Shown here one piece after another: positions 36,909 through 47,831 of a DNA stretch of 64,000 nt. Each line of letters starts with the position of its first letter. The stretch's first letter is position 1. Position numbers and translations under genes: made by a program. The stretch comes from Rhizobiaceae bacterium (lineage in GTDB: Bacteria > Pseudomonadota > Alphaproteobacteria > Rhizobiales > Rhizobiaceae). Location of the stretch: the NCBI GenBank assembly GCA_023953905.1, contig JAMLJA010000009.1, forward strand, positions 1 to 64,000, written 5' to 3'. Below the pieces are notes generated by a model that ran no database searches, was not told where the DNA came from, and worked only from the letters and a program-made list of their open reading frames with translations.

Positions 36909-36919
36909 GACGCCGGTCG

Positions 36920-37032
36920 GACATGTCCTCTGGTTGCGGTGAAACTGTTTGTGCCGGGAACGAATTGACCCGGCCTTTCCACCATGCGAATTGCCTTTCG
37001 ACACAACGCAAACGGCAACCGGAGGACATGTC
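36920..37032 (+). promoter_or_regulatory. structured leader of glcB sequestering its ribosome binding site
   Basis: GACATGTCCTCTGGTTGC (36920-36937) and 37015-37032 pair over 18 bases with one G-U pair, no mismatch otherwise. The 3' strand contains the glcB GGAGG (37021-37025) and ends two bases before the ATG. Inside, GGTG (36938-36941) pairs with CACC (36980-36983) enclosing GCCGGG/CCCGGC (36953-36958 with 36969-36974). GCG-AA-TTG (36986-36993) pairs with CAACGC (37004-37009). The result is a plausible three-way junction. As an alternative, the palindrome GACATGTC at both ends could be a pair of operator sites. Confidence 0.6.
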
Positions 37033-37034
37033 GC

Positions 37035-39212
37035 ATGACGGATCGCATTGAGATCTCTGGCCTGAAGATCGCGCAGGAACTGCATGACTTCGTGGCCAAC
37101 GAGGCCCTTCCGGGAACCGGCATAGGCAACTCCGCCTTCTGGGCCGCGTTTTCTGCGATCGTCCATGAGCTGGCGCCGCGCAACCGCGAACTGCTGGCGA
37201 AGCGCGAACAGATACAGTCGGCAATCGACGACTGGCACCGCGCCAATCGCGGTCCGGTGGACCTGACAGCGTACAAGGCCTTCCTGCAGGACCTCGGCTA
37301 TCTTCTCGAAGAAGGGCCGGACTTCACAGTGTCGACCACGAATGTCGATCCCGAGATTGCCAACATCGCCGGACCGCAGCTTGTCGTGCCTGTGATGAAT
37401 GCGAGATACGCGCTCAACGCGGCAAACGCGCGCTGGGGTTCGCTCTATGACGCCCTCTACGGCACTGACGCCATTCCCGAGACCGGGGGCGCCGAGAAGG
37501 GCAAGGGGTACAATCCAGTACGGGGCGATCTGGTTATCGCATGGGCGCGCCGGTTTCTCGATGATTCCATCCCACTCAAGAATGCAAGCTGGAATGACGC
37601 GAGCGGTTTCACCGTTGCGGATGGCGGATTGTCGGTTGCCCTGACGGATGGCCAGGCTGCTGGGCTGGCGCAGCCAGAGAAGTTTGTTGGATTCCTCGGC
37701 GATGCGGCCGCGCCCACGCAACTCCTGTTCCGCAATCACGGCATTCATATCGAGATCGTGATTGATGCGACGTCGCCTATCGGCAAGGGCGACGCAGCGC
37801 ACATCGCGGATGTCAGGCTGGAATCGGCGATCACCACCATCATGGATTGCGAGGATTCGGTCGCCGCAGTCGATGCCGAGGACAAGGTCGCCGTCTATCG
37901 CAACTGGCTCGGCCTGATGAAGGGCGATCTGTCGGAAGAGGTGTCGAAGGGCGGCAAGTCCTTTACGCGCAGGCTCAATCCGGACGTGGACTACAATGCG
38001 CCTGATGGCGCGATTTACCCACTGCGTTGCCGCTCGCTGATGCTGGTTCGCAATGTCGGCCATCTGATGACCAATCCGGCTGTACTCGATGCCGATGGCA
38101 ACGAAGTGCCGGAAGGCATTCTGGATGCGATGATAACGTCTGCCATCGCGCTGCACGATATTGGCTCCGAAGGCCGCCGCGCCAATTCGCCTGCCGGCTC
38201 GGTTTATATCGTCAAGCCGAAGATGCACGGCCCTGAGGAGGTTGCCTTCGCCGTTGACCTGTTCCGCAGCGTGGAACTGGCGCTTGGTATGCCGATGAAC
38301 ACGCTCAAGATGGGCATCATGGATGAGGAGCGCCGTACGACGGTGAACCTCAAAGAGTGCATTCGCGCCGCCAGCGAACGCGTCGTTTTCATCAATACCG
38401 GCTTCCTCGATCGCACCGGTGACGAGATGCATACGTCGATGGAAGCCGGTCCGATGATTCGCAAGGGCGACATGAAGCAGGCTCCCTGGATCGCCGCCTA
38501 TGAGAATTGGAACGTCGATGTGGGCCTGTCCTGCGGACTTGAGGGCCGGGCTCAGATCGGCAAGGGCATGTGGGCCATGCCTGACCTGATGTCGGCGATG
38601 CTGGAACAGAAGATCGGCCATCCGAAGGCTGGCGCGAACACCGCGTGGGTGCCATCTCCGACAGCGGCCACCCTTCACGCCACGCACTATCACAAGATCG
38701 ACGTGCATGCCGTGCAGGACAATCTCAAGACCCGTCCGCGCGCCAGCCTGGACGACATTCTGTCGATCCCGGTCGCAACGCGTCCCAACTGGTCTCAGAA
38801 AGACATCCAGAACGAACTCGACAATAATTGTCAGGGCATTCTCGGCTATGTCGTGCGCTGGGTCGACCAGGGCGTGGGCTGTTCCAAGGTGCCGGACATC
38901 AATGATGTTGCCCTGATGGAAGACCGCGCCACTCTGCGAATTTCCTCGCAGCATATCGCCAACTGGCTGCATCACGGTGTCTGCACCCGCGACCAGGTGA
39001 TGGAAACGTTGAAGCGGATGGCGGCTGTTGTCGATCAGCAGAACGCGGAGGATAAGCTCTATCGCCCGATGGCGCCCGCGTTTGAGGACTCCGTCGCGTT
39101 TCTGGCGGCATGTGATCTCGTATTCAAGGGGCGCGAACAGCCGAGCGGCTACACCGAGCCGATTCTGCATGCGCGTCGGCTGGAATTGAAGGCGCAGGGT
39201 GGCGAACGATAA
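37035..39212 (+). CDS. glcB: malate synthase G
   Basis: Condenses glyoxylate with acetyl-CoA to malate in glyoxylate and C2 metabolism. The 725-residue size is that of the G form. Recognisable stretches are [17 protein letters not shown] with the catalytic acidic residues, [31 protein letters not shown] and [19 protein letters not shown]. The start at 37035 is set by GGAGG nine bases upstream, which lies inside a long leader stem. No isocitrate lyase gene is in the window. Its end overlaps tsaB. Confidence 0.96.
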   Translation: MTDRIEISGLKIAQELHDFVANEALPGTGIGNSAFWAAFSAIVHELAPRNRELLAKREQIQSAIDDWHRANRGPVDLTAYKAFLQDLGYLLEEGPDFTVSTTNVDPEIANIAGPQLVVPVMNARYALNAANARWGSLYDALYGTDAIPETGGAEKGKGYNPVRGDLVIAWARRFLDDSIPLKNASWNDASGFTVADGGLSVALTDGQAAGLAQPEKFVGFLGDAAAPTQLLFRNHGIHIEIVIDATSPIGKGDAAHIADVRLESAITTIMDCEDSVAAVDAEDKVAVYRNWLGLMKGDLSEEVSKGGKSFTRRLNPDVDYNAPDGAIYPLRCRSLMLVRNVGHLMTNPAVLDADGNEVPEGILDAMITSAIALHDIGSEGRRANSPAGSVYIVKPKMHGPEEVAFAVDLFRSVELALGMPMNTLKMGIMDEERRTTVNLKECIRAASERVVFINTGFLDRTGDEMHTSMEAGPMIRKGDMKQAPWIAAYENWNVDVGLSCGLEGRAQIGKGMWAMPDLMSAMLEQKIGHPKAGANTAWVPSPTAATLHATHYHKIDVHAVQDNLKTRPRASLDDILSIPVATRPNWSQKDIQNELDNNCQGILGYVVRWVDQGVGCSKVPDINDVALMEDRATLRISSQHIANWLHHGVCTRDQVMETLKRMAAVVDQQNAEDKLYRPMAPAFEDSVAFLAACDLVFKGREQPSGYTEPILHARRLELKAQGGER

Positions 39213-39921
39213 TTCTTCGGCAGGTCGTTCTCTTCTTGCGATCGACTGCGCTGCCTCGCTCTGCGCGGCCTGCATTTATGATCCCGCGACGGGAGAGACC
39301 ACAGGTCGTGAAGTACGAGACCTTGGACGAGGTCACGCCGAGCATCTGATGGACGTCATTTCGGTCGCGCTTGCGACGGCGGGAAAGTCCTATGCCGATC
39401 TCGGCTCGATTGGCGTGTCGGTTGGACCCGGCTCTTTCACCGGCGTGCGCGTTGCCGTTTCGACGGCGCGCGGATTGGCTCTGGCGTTGAAAATCCCGGC
39501 AATCGGCGTGACGACGCTGGAGGCGATCGCCGCGCAGGCTTTCGACGTGGCAAGGCAACCGGATGGTGCCGGCCCTCAGCAGGTAATGTCCGCCATCGAT
39601 GCGGGGCGCGACGGTATCTACGCAGCCATTTACAACCGAGCCGGATCAATGTCTTATCCTCCCTCGATCGTGACGCTGGAGGAGGCCGCAAGGCTTGCGT
39701 CACGAGAGAGTGCCGCGCTGGCAGGCTCGGCCGCCCGCAAGATTGCACCGCTTTTGGGGGAGGGGGAGTTGATCGGTTTTGAAGGAGCGACGGCAGATAT
39801 CGCCGTCTATGCGCGCCTGGCCGCTGACAAGTCCCCCGGCGAAAGACCCAGGCCGCTCTATCTACGCGCTCCGGACGCCAAGCCTCAGGCTGGTTTTGTC
39901 CTGCCGAGGCGACCGCAATGA
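39199..39921 (+). CDS. tsaB: tRNA threonylcarbamoyladenosine biosynthesis protein TsaB
   Basis: Partner of TsaD in making t6A37 on ANN-decoding tRNAs. The 240-residue protein has the ASKHA-type start [17 protein letters not shown], the HAEHLMDVI segment and [20 protein letters not shown], which is the TsaB signature. The GTG at 39199 overlaps glcB by 14 bases. It overlaps rimI by ATGA, a pairing conserved widely. Confidence 0.93.
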   Translation: MANDNSSAGRSLLAIDCAASLCAACIYDPATGETTGREVRDLGRGHAEHLMDVISVALATAGKSYADLGSIGVSVGPGSFTGVRVAVSTARGLALALKIPAIGVTTLEAIAAQAFDVARQPDGAGPQQVMSAIDAGRDGIYAAIYNRAGSMSYPPSIVTLEEAARLASRESAALAGSAARKIAPLLGEGELIGFEGATADIAVYARLAADKSPGERPRPLYLRAPDAKPQAGFVLPRRPQ

Positions 39922-40415
39922 TGCGATTGCCGTTCGGCGCGCTTCGCGTACGCGATTTCATGGTGGAGCCGCTGGTCGAGACCGACGCGGCGGCGCTCGC
40001 CGAACTGCATCGGGAAGACTTCCACAGGCCGTGGTCGCAGATCGAGTTCGAGTCGCTCCTGTCCCAGGACACGGCGTTCGGCTATGCCGTGCGTGAGGTC
40101 GGCAATGCGCGGCGTGGTCCTGCGGGTTTCGTATTGGCGCGCCGCGCCGCCGACGAGGGTGAAATTCTGACCGTCGTGGTCGCTCGCGCGCTCAGGCGCT
40201 CGGGCCTTGGATGGAAGCTCATGGATGCCGTGCTTCGGGAATTGCACGCCGCGCGCGCGCAGGCGCTCTTTCTGGAAGTCGACGAGTCGAACGCTCCCGC
40301 TCTCGCTCTCTACCGGCGATTGGGCTTCCGCGAGGTCGGCAGGCGTCCCTCCTATTACGACCATGCGGAAGGCAAGAAATCCGCGGCGCTTGTCATGCGG
40401 CGTGATCTCCGCTAG
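39918..40415 (+). CDS. rimI: ribosomal-protein-alanine N-acetyltransferase RimI
   Basis: GNAT enzyme of 165 residues that in E. coli acetylates ribosomal protein S18. Motifs are ILTVVVARALRRSGLGWKLM for acetyl-CoA and LEVDESNAPALALYRRLGF with GRRPSYY, all typical of RimI. The start overlaps tsaB. Assignment rests on motif and the tsaB-rimI pairing. Confidence 0.9.
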   Translation: MMRLPFGALRVRDFMVEPLVETDAAALAELHREDFHRPWSQIEFESLLSQDTAFGYAVREVGNARRGPAGFVLARRAADEGEILTVVVARALRRSGLGWKLMDAVLRELHAARAQALFLEVDESNAPALALYRRLGFREVGRRPSYYDHAEGKKSAALVMRRDLR

Positions 40416-40451
40416 CCCCGAGAAGGGGCAACAGGGTTACGTCACGGTGCG

Positions 40452-41243
40452 ATGATCGGCAGGATCCGCAGCTTCTTCGCGCTGTTGATGGTAGCGGCGG
40501 CAACGATCGTGCTCGCGCCGGTTCAATGGTGCGCTCTTTATTTCGGCTTTCCGCGCCCCTCCCTGGTCCCTTCGCTCTGGCACCGGCTTGCCCTCAGGGC
40601 GCTCGGCATTCGCATTCACGTGACAGGCAGGATGACCTCCCATCGGCCGCTGCTGATTGCGGCAAATCATATTTCCTGGACGGATATCGTGGCGCTTGGT
40701 GCCGCCGCCGAAGTCTCCTTCATCGCCAAGTCGGAGCTGGCGGGCTGGCCGGTCGCGGGTTGGCTCGCGCGCATGCAACAGACGGTTTTCGTGGAGCGCG
40801 AAAGAAAGAGAAAATCCGGTGTCCAGGCGAGCGAGGTTGGGCGAAGACTATGCCGGGGCGATGTCATCGTGCTGTTTGCGGAAGGGTCGACATCGGACGG
40901 CAATACGCTGATGCCCTTCAAGAGCACTCTGTTCGGAGCGGCGAAAATGGCGATCGAGGAGGGTGCTACCGATCGTGTGTTCGTCCAGCCGCTGGCCATC
41001 GCCTATACGCGCTTTCATGGAATGCCGATACAGCGTCTGCATATGCGACGCGCGGCATGGATAGGTGATGCGGATCTCGTGCCTCATGTGGCGGCGTTGT
41101 TGAAGGAAGGCGCCATGGACGTCGAACTGCGCTTTGGCGAGCCGGTCGAGGTCACGGCTTCGACCAACCGCAAGCATCTCTCCTTGCAGGTCGAGGCGGA
41201 GGTGCGCCGTCTCCACGCAGAGGCGGTGCGCAAGCCCGCGTGA
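40452..41243 (+). CDS. plsC: 1-acyl-sn-glycerol-3-phosphate acyltransferase (PlsC family)
   Basis: Acylates lysophosphatidic acid in phospholipid synthesis at the inner membrane. The acyltransferase catalytic motif HX4D is NHISWTD (His73, Asp78), followed by the FAEGSTSDG phosphate-binding motif. An N-terminal hydrophobic helix spans about residues 8-31. The 263-residue length is normal. Related enzymes of this family can use ornithine lipids, so substrate choice is not certain. Confidence 0.88.
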   Translation: MIGRIRSFFALLMVAAATIVLAPVQWCALYFGFPRPSLVPSLWHRLALRALGIRIHVTGRMTSHRPLLIAANHISWTDIVALGAAAEVSFIAKSELAGWPVAGWLARMQQTVFVERERKRKSGVQASEVGRRLCRGDVIVLFAEGSTSDGNTLMPFKSTLFGAAKMAIEEGATDRVFVQPLAIAYTRFHGMPIQRLHMRRAAWIGDADLVPHVAALLKEGAMDVELRFGEPVEVTASTNRKHLSLQVEAEVRRLHAEAVRKPA

Positions 41244-41295
41244 ATGGCGGAGAATCGTCTGTATTTTGTTGTCGAAAGGCTTTAGAAGCCGCGCG

Positions 41296-42705
41296 ATGGG
41301 ATTGAACAATACGATTGTGGCAGCTGAAGGCGACGGCGCCAGGCCTGATGACAAGGCCGTGCCCGCAACCCGTAAGGTCTTCGTGAAGACCTATGGTTGC
41401 CAGATGAACGTCTATGACTCCCAGCGCATGGGAGATGCACTGGCCGCCGATGGCTATGTCCCGACGCAGGACATGGAAGACGCCGACCTCGTCTTGCTCA
41501 ACACCTGTCACATTCGTGAAAAGGCTGCCGAGAAGGTCTATTCCGAACTCGGGCGCATTCGCAAACTGAAGGCTGACCGCGCCAGGTCCGGCCTGGAGAC
41601 CGTGATCGGTGTCGCCGGTTGCGTTGCTCAGGCGGAAGGGCAGGAGATCATCCGCCGCTCGCCCGTGGTTGATCTGGTCATTGGTCCTCAGACCTATCAC
41701 CGGCTCCCGGATGCGGTACGCAAGGCGCGCCAGGGCGAGAAAATTGTCGAGACGGACTATGCCGTTGAGGACAAGTTCGAGCATCTCGCCCATCCCACGC
41801 GTGCGGAAGTCGCGCGCCGCGGTGTCACCGCCTTCCTTACCGTCCAGGAGGGTTGCGACAAGTTCTGCACCTTCTGTGTGGTTCCCTATACGCGTGGCTC
41901 CGAGGTCTCGCGGCCCGTGGCGCAGATCATGATGGAAGCGCGCAAACTCGCTGAGGCGGGGGTGCGTGAGGTCACTTTGCTTGGGCAGAATGTCAATGCG
42001 TGGCACGGCGAAGGGCCCGACGGCAAATCCTGGGGCCTCGGGCAATTGCTCTTTGCGCTCGCCGAAGTGCCCGGCATTGCGCGTCTCCGCTACACGACGA
42101 GCCATCCGCGCGACATGGACGACGCGTTGATCGCGGCACATCGCGATCTGCCTGAACTGATGCCCTACCTGCATCTGCCGGTCCAATCAGGCTCCGACCG
42201 GATTCTCAAGGCGATGAACAGGCGGCACACTGCTGCGGATTACGTTCGTCTGATCGATCGTATACGCGAGGTCAGGCCCGACATTGCCATGTCTGGCGAC
42301 TTCATCGTCGGCTTTCCCGGAGAGACCGAGGACGATTTTGAAGCGACTTTGGAAATCGTACGCAACGTTGGCTACGCTCAGGCGTTCTCGTTCAAATACT
42401 CCCAGCGCCCGGGCACGCCCGGTGCCGATTTACCCGATCAGGTGTCGGAAAGCGTGAAGGACGAACGCTTGCAGAGATTGCAGTCGCTTCTTGTGGAGCA
42501 GCAACAGGGTTTCGTGTCGTCGATGGTCGGTCGGGAGATTGATTTGCTGATCGACAAGCCGGGGCGGCAGGCTGGCCAGCGCGTCGGTCGCTCGCCGTGG
42601 CTGCAACCCGTTATTGTGGATGAAACAGCCGGAGAAATCGGTGACATTGTCCGGGTGCGAATCATGAGCGCGGGATTCAACAGCTTTCATGCCGAGCGCA
42701 TCTGA
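41296..42705 (+). CDS. miaB: tRNA-2-methylthio-N6-dimethylallyladenosine synthase
   Basis: Radical-SAM methylthiotransferase for position 37 of tRNA. The N-terminal domain has [12 protein letters not shown] and NTCHIREKA for the auxiliary cluster. The radical SAM motif CDKFCTFC carries the three cluster cysteines, with the TRAM domain at the C-terminus. I start it at 41296 to give 469 residues; the open frame begins earlier but inside plsC. It overlaps phoH by 17 bases. Confidence 0.95.
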   Translation: MGLNNTIVAAEGDGARPDDKAVPATRKVFVKTYGCQMNVYDSQRMGDALAADGYVPTQDMEDADLVLLNTCHIREKAAEKVYSELGRIRKLKADRARSGLETVIGVAGCVAQAEGQEIIRRSPVVDLVIGPQTYHRLPDAVRKARQGEKIVETDYAVEDKFEHLAHPTRAEVARRGVTAFLTVQEGCDKFCTFCVVPYTRGSEVSRPVAQIMMEARKLAEAGVREVTLLGQNVNAWHGEGPDGKSWGLGQLLFALAEVPGIARLRYTTSHPRDMDDALIAAHRDLPELMPYLHLPVQSGSDRILKAMNRRHTAADYVRLIDRIREVRPDIAMSGDFIVGFPGETEDDFEATLEIVRNVGYAQAFSFKYSQRPGTPGADLPDQVSESVKDERLQRLQSLLVEQQQGFVSSMVGREIDLLIDKPGRQAGQRVGRSPWLQPVIVDETAGEIGDIVRVRIMSAGFNSFHAERI

Positions 42706-43771
42706 ATTGGCCGCCAATGAGGAGATGCTTTTGAGCGCCGCAGCGGACCTTGGAAATGTGCCCTCCGGGGCATCGGACATGGCGCATATCGTTCTCACCT
42801 TCGACAACAACCGCTTGGCGAGTGCGCTTTACGGACAGTTTGACGAGAATCTTGCGCGGATCGAGCAAAAGCTGGGTGTCGATATCCGGCCGCGCGGCAA
42901 CCAGTTGAGCATCAGAGGCAACGTCACGGCTGCCGAGCAGGCGCGCCGGGCGTTGGACCATCTCTACGGAATTCTCCAGAAGGGCGTGAACATCGCGCAA
43001 TCCGACGTCGACGGGGCCATTCGGATGACGCTTGCGTCGGATGATCAACTGACGCTGCCGACGCTTGAAAGAAAGGGAAAGATGGCTGCGGCCCAGATCT
43101 CGACGCGCAAGCGCACCATTTATGCCCGTTCGCCGAACCAAGATGCGTATATGCGGGCTCTGGACCGGTCCGAACTCGTGTTCGGCGTTGGACCGGCCGG
43201 CACGGGCAAGACCTATCTCGCCGTGGCGCACGCCGCGATGCTTCTCGAGCGCGGCATGGTCGAACGCATCATCCTGTCGCGTCCCGCGGTCGAGGCGGGC
43301 GAGCGGCTTGGTTTCTTGCCGGGCGACATGAAGGAAAAGGTCGACCCCTATCTTCGACCGCTCTACGACGCCCTCTACGACATGATGCCAGCCGACAAGG
43401 TTGAGCGGTCTATAGCCGCTGAGGTCATCGAAATCGCGCCGCTTGCCTTCATGCGTGGCCGTACGCTGGCCCATTCCGCCGTCATCCTGGACGAAGCGCA
43501 AAATACGACGACGATGCAGATGAAAATGTTTCTCACGCGTCTGGGCGAGAATTCGCGCATGATCGTGACGGGCGATCCGTCTCAGATCGATCTCCCGCCC
43601 AATACCAAGTCGGGACTCGTTGATGCGTTGCGCGTGCTCACCGACGTGCCTGGCATCGTCACAGTCCGCTTCAATGAAAAAGATGTCGTGCGTCATCCTT
43701 TGGTGGCCGAGATCGTTACCGCCTACGACCGCGAGGCGCGGCTCGCCCGTGGCGGCGTGGTCGAGGACTGA
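42689..43771 (+). CDS. phoH: PhoH-family ATPase
   Basis: Cytoplasmic nucleotide-binding protein of 360 residues. Walker A is [11 protein letters not shown], followed by [15 protein letters not shown] and the Walker B-like [11 protein letters not shown]. The N-terminal KH-like region binds RNA in relatives. Gene order phoH-ybeY is conserved and links it to RNA metabolism. The ATG at 42689 overlaps miaB; another ATG at 42725 is possible. Confidence 0.93.
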   Translation: MPSASELAANEEMLLSAAADLGNVPSGASDMAHIVLTFDNNRLASALYGQFDENLARIEQKLGVDIRPRGNQLSIRGNVTAAEQARRALDHLYGILQKGVNIAQSDVDGAIRMTLASDDQLTLPTLERKGKMAAAQISTRKRTIYARSPNQDAYMRALDRSELVFGVGPAGTGKTYLAVAHAAMLLERGMVERIILSRPAVEAGERLGFLPGDMKEKVDPYLRPLYDALYDMMPADKVERSIAAEVIEIAPLAFMRGRTLAHSAVILDEAQNTTTMQMKMFLTRLGENSRMIVTGDPSQIDLPPNTKSGLVDALRVLTDVPGIVTVRFNEKDVVRHPLVAEIVTAYDREARLARGGVVED

Positions 43772-43782
43772 GACCGAAGGTC

Positions 43783-44304
43783 ATGGCGCCTGCCGCCTCA
43801 AACGATAACGTCTCCGTTGCGCCCTTCGCAGCGTCGCTTCCGTGCGACCTGACGGTCGAAGCGGGGGATTGGCCGGACGAAGCCTCTCTTGAGACGAGCG
43901 TTCAAGCCGCCATCGCGGCCACACTGACCGAGCTTGGCATTGATGGCGGTGCGAGCGAACTGAGCGTTGTCTTTACCGATGACGCGCACATCCAGGTGCT
44001 GAACTCAGACTGGCGCGGCAAGGACAAGCCGACAAATGTCCTGTCGTTTCCCGCATTTCCTCCCACGAAGGGAAGTTCGAGACTCGCGCCCATGCTAGGC
44101 GATATAGTGCTCGCACTGGAGACGGTGCAGAGCGAAGCTGAACTGGACAACAAGTCGTTCGAACACCATTTGAGCCATCTCCTCGTTCACGGGTTGCTGC
44201 ATCTCCTGGGCTATGACCACGAGACGCCCGACGAGGCCGAGGAAATGGAGGCACTTGAGAGGCGTGTGCTTTCGAGGCTTGCCATAAATGATCCCTATGC
44301 GTAA
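43783..44304 (+). CDS. ybeY: endoribonuclease YbeY
   Basis: Metal-dependent RNase for 16S rRNA 3' maturation and ribosome quality control. The zinc motif [12 protein letters not shown] gives the three histidines, and NVLSFPAF is the conserved strand before it. At 173 residues it has the slightly extended N-terminus seen in rhizobia. It is 11 bases after phoH and 27 before corC. Confidence 0.95.
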   Translation: MAPAASNDNVSVAPFAASLPCDLTVEAGDWPDEASLETSVQAAIAATLTELGIDGGASELSVVFTDDAHIQVLNSDWRGKDKPTNVLSFPAFPPTKGSSRLAPMLGDIVLALETVQSEAELDNKSFEHHLSHLLVHGLLHLLGYDHETPDEAEEMEALERRVLSRLAINDPYA

Positions 44305-44331
44305 CAGAAAAAGGCATTTGGCCGAACAGAG

Positions 44332-45426
44332 ATGAACGAGAACAGCCAGCCGCCGCCGTCCGAGGATGGTGGAGACGCCCAATCCCCGAAAACGGGAGAA
44401 GGGCCAAGTAGAAGCGCGGAGTATTCCGCCGACCGCCCAACCTTGTTCGAACGATTCAGCGGACTTTTCCGCAATCGCAACGGTTCTACCCTTCGGGAAG
44501 AACTCGAAGACGCACTGGCCGAGGGGCAGCGCGACGACGCGGAAGCCTTTTCGCCAGGCGAACGCGCCATGCTCAACAATATCCTCAGACTACGCGAAGT
44601 GCGCGTAGAGGACGCGATGATCCCCCGCGCCGACATTGAGGCTGTCGAGTTGTCGACCACTTTGGGCGAACTCATCGGTGTCTTCGATGAGTCAGGACAT
44701 TCACGCATGCCGGTCTATGCCGAAACGCTGGACGACCCGCGCGGCATGGTTCACATACGTGACGTGCTTGGGCACATTACCAATCAGGCACGTGTAAAAA
44801 AGCCCCGGCGTACGAAGAAGGCGCCCGCCGCCGATGCATCGCCCCCGGAAGCCACGCCCACATTTGCGCTGGCAAATGTCGATTTGACCAAGACTGTCGG
44901 TTCGCTCAATCTCATCCGACCGGTGCTGTTTGTTCCGCCTTCGATGCTTGCCTCGGACCTGATGGGCCGTATGCAGGCCCAACGCATTCAGATGGCGCTT
45001 GTCATTGACGAGTATGGCGGCACGGACGGTCTCGTTTCCCTTGAGGACCTTGTCGAGATGGTGGTCGGCGATATCGAGGATGAACACGACGAGGAAACGC
45101 CGCTGATCACCCAGACAGGCGAAGGTGTCTTCGTGGTCGACGCCAAGGCCGAGATCGACGATGTGGCGGAAAAGATCGGTGGAGCGTTTTCAGGCGGGGA
45201 ACATGCCGAATCGGTCGATACGATCGGTGGGCTGCTCTTCAACGCGCTGGGCAGGGTGCCCTCGCGTGGCGAGGTGGTTCAGGCGATTCCCGGTTTCGAG
45301 TTCCATGTTCTGGATGCCGATCCGAGGCGCGTGAAACGCGTGCGCATCGTGCAGGACCTCCGCGGCGAGCGCCGCAAGCGCTCGGCAACCGCTGGTCAGG
45401 AGGAACAGGCCGAACACGGGGCCTGA
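44332..45426 (+). CDS. corC: CBS-domain protein, HlyC/CorC family
   Basis: A 364-residue protein with paired CBS domains (RVEDAMIPRADIEAVE and ALVIDEYGGTDGLVSLEDLVE) and a C-terminal CorC/HlyC domain. It lacks the N-terminal membrane domain of larger relatives, like E. coli CorC, implicated in divalent cation efflux and envelope homeostasis. The first 40 residues are low-complexity. It sits between ybeY and lnt, as in many Proteobacteria. Confidence 0.9.
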   Translation: MNENSQPPPSEDGGDAQSPKTGEGPSRSAEYSADRPTLFERFSGLFRNRNGSTLREELEDALAEGQRDDAEAFSPGERAMLNNILRLREVRVEDAMIPRADIEAVELSTTLGELIGVFDESGHSRMPVYAETLDDPRGMVHIRDVLGHITNQARVKKPRRTKKAPAADASPPEATPTFALANVDLTKTVGSLNLIRPVLFVPPSMLASDLMGRMQAQRIQMALVIDEYGGTDGLVSLEDLVEMVVGDIEDEHDEETPLITQTGEGVFVVDAKAEIDDVAEKIGGAFSGGEHAESVDTIGGLLFNALGRVPSRGEVVQAIPGFEFHVLDADPRRVKRVRIVQDLRGERRKRSATAGQEEQAEHGA

Positions 45427-45432
45427 GCGTCC

Positions 45433-45457
45433 CAAGGCTCTCGCACCGGGAGCCTTG
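45433..45457 (+). terminator. hairpin after corC, weak terminator
   Basis: CAAGGCTC (45433-45440) pairs exactly with GAGCCTTG (45450-45457) around a nine-base loop. No T-run follows, so it may only attenuate or protect the message before lnt. Confidence 0.4.
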
Positions 45458-45548
45458 CCAAAGGTTCATGCGCCGCACTCCACGGGTTTGGAAGCGGCTG
45501 TCCTTGCTGGTACAGGTAGGTCTCTGATTCGATCATTCCGGGCAAAAT

Positions 45549-47132
45549 ATGGAGCGCCTTGCAGGCAGGATTATATTGCTGTGGGGTTGGCGGCGTGCGC
45601 TCGTCGCCTTTCTGGCAGGCGCAATAGCGGTTTTGGGTCAGGCTCCCTACGACTTCCTTGTCGTCGGGTTCGTCGCCTTTCCGCTGCTTGTCTGGCTGCT
45701 TGATGGCGCCACACCTTCCCCTTCGGCCGGATGGGTAAGGGGTCTGCTGCCTGCTTTTTCGGTCGGCTGGTGGTTCGGCTTCGGATATTTTGTGGCCGGT
45801 CTATGGTGGGTCGGCGGGGCGCTGCTGGTCGAGGCGGACGCTTTTGCCTGGGCATTGCCGCTCGCCATTGTCGGCCTGCCCGCACTGCTCGCCTTCTTCT
45901 TCGCTTTTGCCGCCGCACTCGCCAGAACTGTCTGGAGCGATGGCATTGGCCGCATCGCTGCTCTGGCGTTGGGCTTCGGTGCGGCGGAATGGCTCCGCAC
46001 CATCCTGCTTACGGGCTTCCCCTGGAACCCGGTGGGCTTCATGGCCATGCCGATCCCGCTCCTCATGCAGTCCGTGAGTGTCGTGGGGACGGCGGGCATG
46101 AACATGCTCGCTGTGTTCGTATTTGCGATGCCCGCTCTTTTGGCGGCCAAAGCGCATCGACGGTTCGGCGCGGCTTTGGCGGTTCTGCTGGCCGTCGCAC
46201 ATGCGGGTTTCGGGTATTGGTCCCTGTCGCGCCCGCAACCTGCGAATTCACGGCAATTGAGCGTTCGTATCGTACAGCCGGATATTGATCAGTCCGAGAA
46301 ATGGGACGGAGAGGTCCGTGACCGGATATTCCGCACGCTTCTCGATCTCTCGATCGCTCCGCCGCAAGATGGGAGCGCAAAGCCCGATCTGATCATCTGG
46401 CCCGAAACTTCGGTTCCGTTCCTGCTTACGGATCGACCCGACGCCCTGGTGGCGATCGCCGACCTCTTGGCGCCGGGGCAGATGCTGCTTGCCGGTGTGG
46501 TTCGTCAGGAGGGCGGCAATGGACCTGAATCGCGCTACTACAACTCGGTGGCGGCCATCAACGACGCGGGTGTGATCGTCGATGCTGTCGACAAAGTCCA
46601 TCTCGTCCCATTCGGCGAATATCTGCCTTTTCAGGATTGGCTGGAAGGCCTCGGGATTCAGAAGATCGTAACCCTGCCAATGGATTTCTCGGCCGGTGCG
46701 AAACGCCACGCCCTTTCCCTGCCGGGCGGAATCAAGGGCGTTCCGTTCATCTGCTATGAGATCATCTTTCCGACCTCTGTCGCCAGGGACGCCGTATCGT
46801 CGGATGTCATTATCGTGGTGACGAACGATGCGTGGTTCGGCGACACGGCCGGACCGTATCAACATTTTCGTCAGGCGCAGATCCGCGCGGTGGAAAACGC
46901 AAAGCCGGTGCTGCGCGCCGCCAATACAGGAATTTCAGGCATAATTGACGCTCGCGGGCGGGTTGTCGACGGTCTCGCCATCGGGGCGAAGGGCGCTATC
47001 GACAAAACGGTTTCCGTCGGCACCCTGGCCAGGATCGTGCCCAGCCCTACGTATGGAGGTTGGACTGTGATGGCTTTACTGGCGCTTATTTTGGCTGTCG
47101 CGGCACTGAGGCGGCGAACGGTCGTGCATTGA
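45549..47132 (+). CDS. lnt: apolipoprotein N-acyltransferase
   Basis: Adds the third acyl chain to lipoproteins at the inner membrane. About six N-terminal transmembrane helices precede a nitrilase-like domain with the catalytic triad Glu286 (WPETSVPF), Lys349 ([14 protein letters not shown]) and Cys402 (ICYEIIFP). One helix near the C-terminus returns to the membrane. The 527-residue length is normal. Confidence 0.95.
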   Translation: MERLAGRIILLWGWRRALVAFLAGAIAVLGQAPYDFLVVGFVAFPLLVWLLDGATPSPSAGWVRGLLPAFSVGWWFGFGYFVAGLWWVGGALLVEADAFAWALPLAIVGLPALLAFFFAFAAALARTVWSDGIGRIAALALGFGAAEWLRTILLTGFPWNPVGFMAMPIPLLMQSVSVVGTAGMNMLAVFVFAMPALLAAKAHRRFGAALAVLLAVAHAGFGYWSLSRPQPANSRQLSVRIVQPDIDQSEKWDGEVRDRIFRTLLDLSIAPPQDGSAKPDLIIWPETSVPFLLTDRPDALVAIADLLAPGQMLLAGVVRQEGGNGPESRYYNSVAAINDAGVIVDAVDKVHLVPFGEYLPFQDWLEGLGIQKIVTLPMDFSAGAKRHALSLPGGIKGVPFICYEIIFPTSVARDAVSSDVIIVVTNDAWFGDTAGPYQHFRQAQIRAVENAKPVLRAANTGISGIIDARGRVVDGLAIGAKGAIDKTVSVGTLARIVPSPTYGGWTVMALLALILAVAALRRRTVVH

Positions 47133-47244
47133 CACTTTGGCCGGGTCAGTTGATGGTGAATCATGGAAATCGTGTGCGTTGCTTTCATCGCGCGCCCGGT
47201 CCACATAAAAATGAGTGGAGCTCTCCGGGATACCGGAATTGGGA

Positions 47245-47658
47245 ATGAGTACCGGTAAAAAACCTAATCCGATCGACGTTCATGTCGGAGGGCGTATCAG
47301 GATGCGCCGGAACATGCTTGGCATGAGCCAGGAAAAGCTTGGCGAAAGCCTCGGCATCACGTTCCAGCAGGTTCAGAAGTACGAGAAGGGAACCAACCGG
47401 GTTGGTGCGAGCCGGCTTCAGGACATTGCCTCGATCATGAATGCGCCCGTCGCCTTCTTCTTCGAGGATGCACCCGGCAGCGAAGGGGCTTCTTCGACGG
47501 GACGGCTTGAAGAGTCGCCCAGTGGTTTCGCGATGGATTTCACGTCGAACTCCGAGGCAATGGCGCTCAATCGTGCCTTCGTCAAAATCACGAATGCCAA
47601 GACCCGTAAGCGCATTATCGAACTCGTCAAGGCGCTCGCCGAGGACGAGGACGACTAA
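47245..47658 (+). CDS. XRE-family helix-turn-helix regulator (PraR-like)
   Basis: A 137-residue DNA-binding protein. Residues 12-68 form a Cro/C1 helix-turn-helix with the recognition segment SLGITFQQVQKYEKG. The lnt-HTH-metK order and this motif match PraR, the rhizobial regulator of quorum sensing and biofilm genes; that identity is inference. The C-terminal part is acidic. I set the start at 47245, where homologous N-termini normally begin. Confidence 0.85.
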   Translation: MSTGKKPNPIDVHVGGRIRMRRNMLGMSQEKLGESLGITFQQVQKYEKGTNRVGASRLQDIASIMNAPVAFFFEDAPGSEGASSTGRLEESPSGFAMDFTSNSEAMALNRAFVKITNAKTRKRIIELVKALAEDEDD

Positions 47659-47749
47659 TCGCGCTTTTGATTGCGCGGGTCGGTGGATTTCTTTGGAGCC
47701 TCGCAGAGCTTACTTTTCACCTGAGCGACGTTGCAGACGACAAGTGTCC

Positions 47750-47779
47750 TTGACGTGGGCTGACTTGTTTCGGTAACAC
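47750..47779 (+). promoter_or_regulatory. candidate metK promoter
   Basis: TTGACG (47750-47755) and TAACAC (47774-47779) are 18 bases apart, with GTAACA as a 17-base alternative. This places the metK start near 47786, just before the leader hairpin. Confidence 0.4.
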
Positions 47780-47788
47780 GGCGCGCCG

Positions 47789-47830
47789 ATGGGACCGGCT
47801 GAAATGGGTCCCATTTCGAGAGGGATAGCC
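47789..47830 (+). promoter_or_regulatory. metK leader hairpin, possible translational control element
   Basis: ATGGGACC (47789-47796) pairs perfectly with GGTCCCAT (47807-47814). The loop begins GGCT (47797-47800), complementary to AGCC (47827-47830) just before the GTG start, so a pseudoknot spanning the GAGAGGGA ribosome binding site is conceivable. It does not match the SAM-II or SAM/SAH consensus as I know them. Confidence 0.4.
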
Positions 47831-47831
47831 C

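Noticed and set aside
35997..39275. A 1092-residue open frame on the minus strand
   Set aside because: It lies exactly antisense to glcB and the start of tsaB, whose products are unmistakable. Long antisense frames are expected in GC-rich DNA, and this one has no recognisable domain.
47750..47831. A SAM-II or SAM/SAH riboswitch before metK
   Set aside because: The hairpin and loop do not fit the conserved bases I know for either class; kept only as an unclassified leader.
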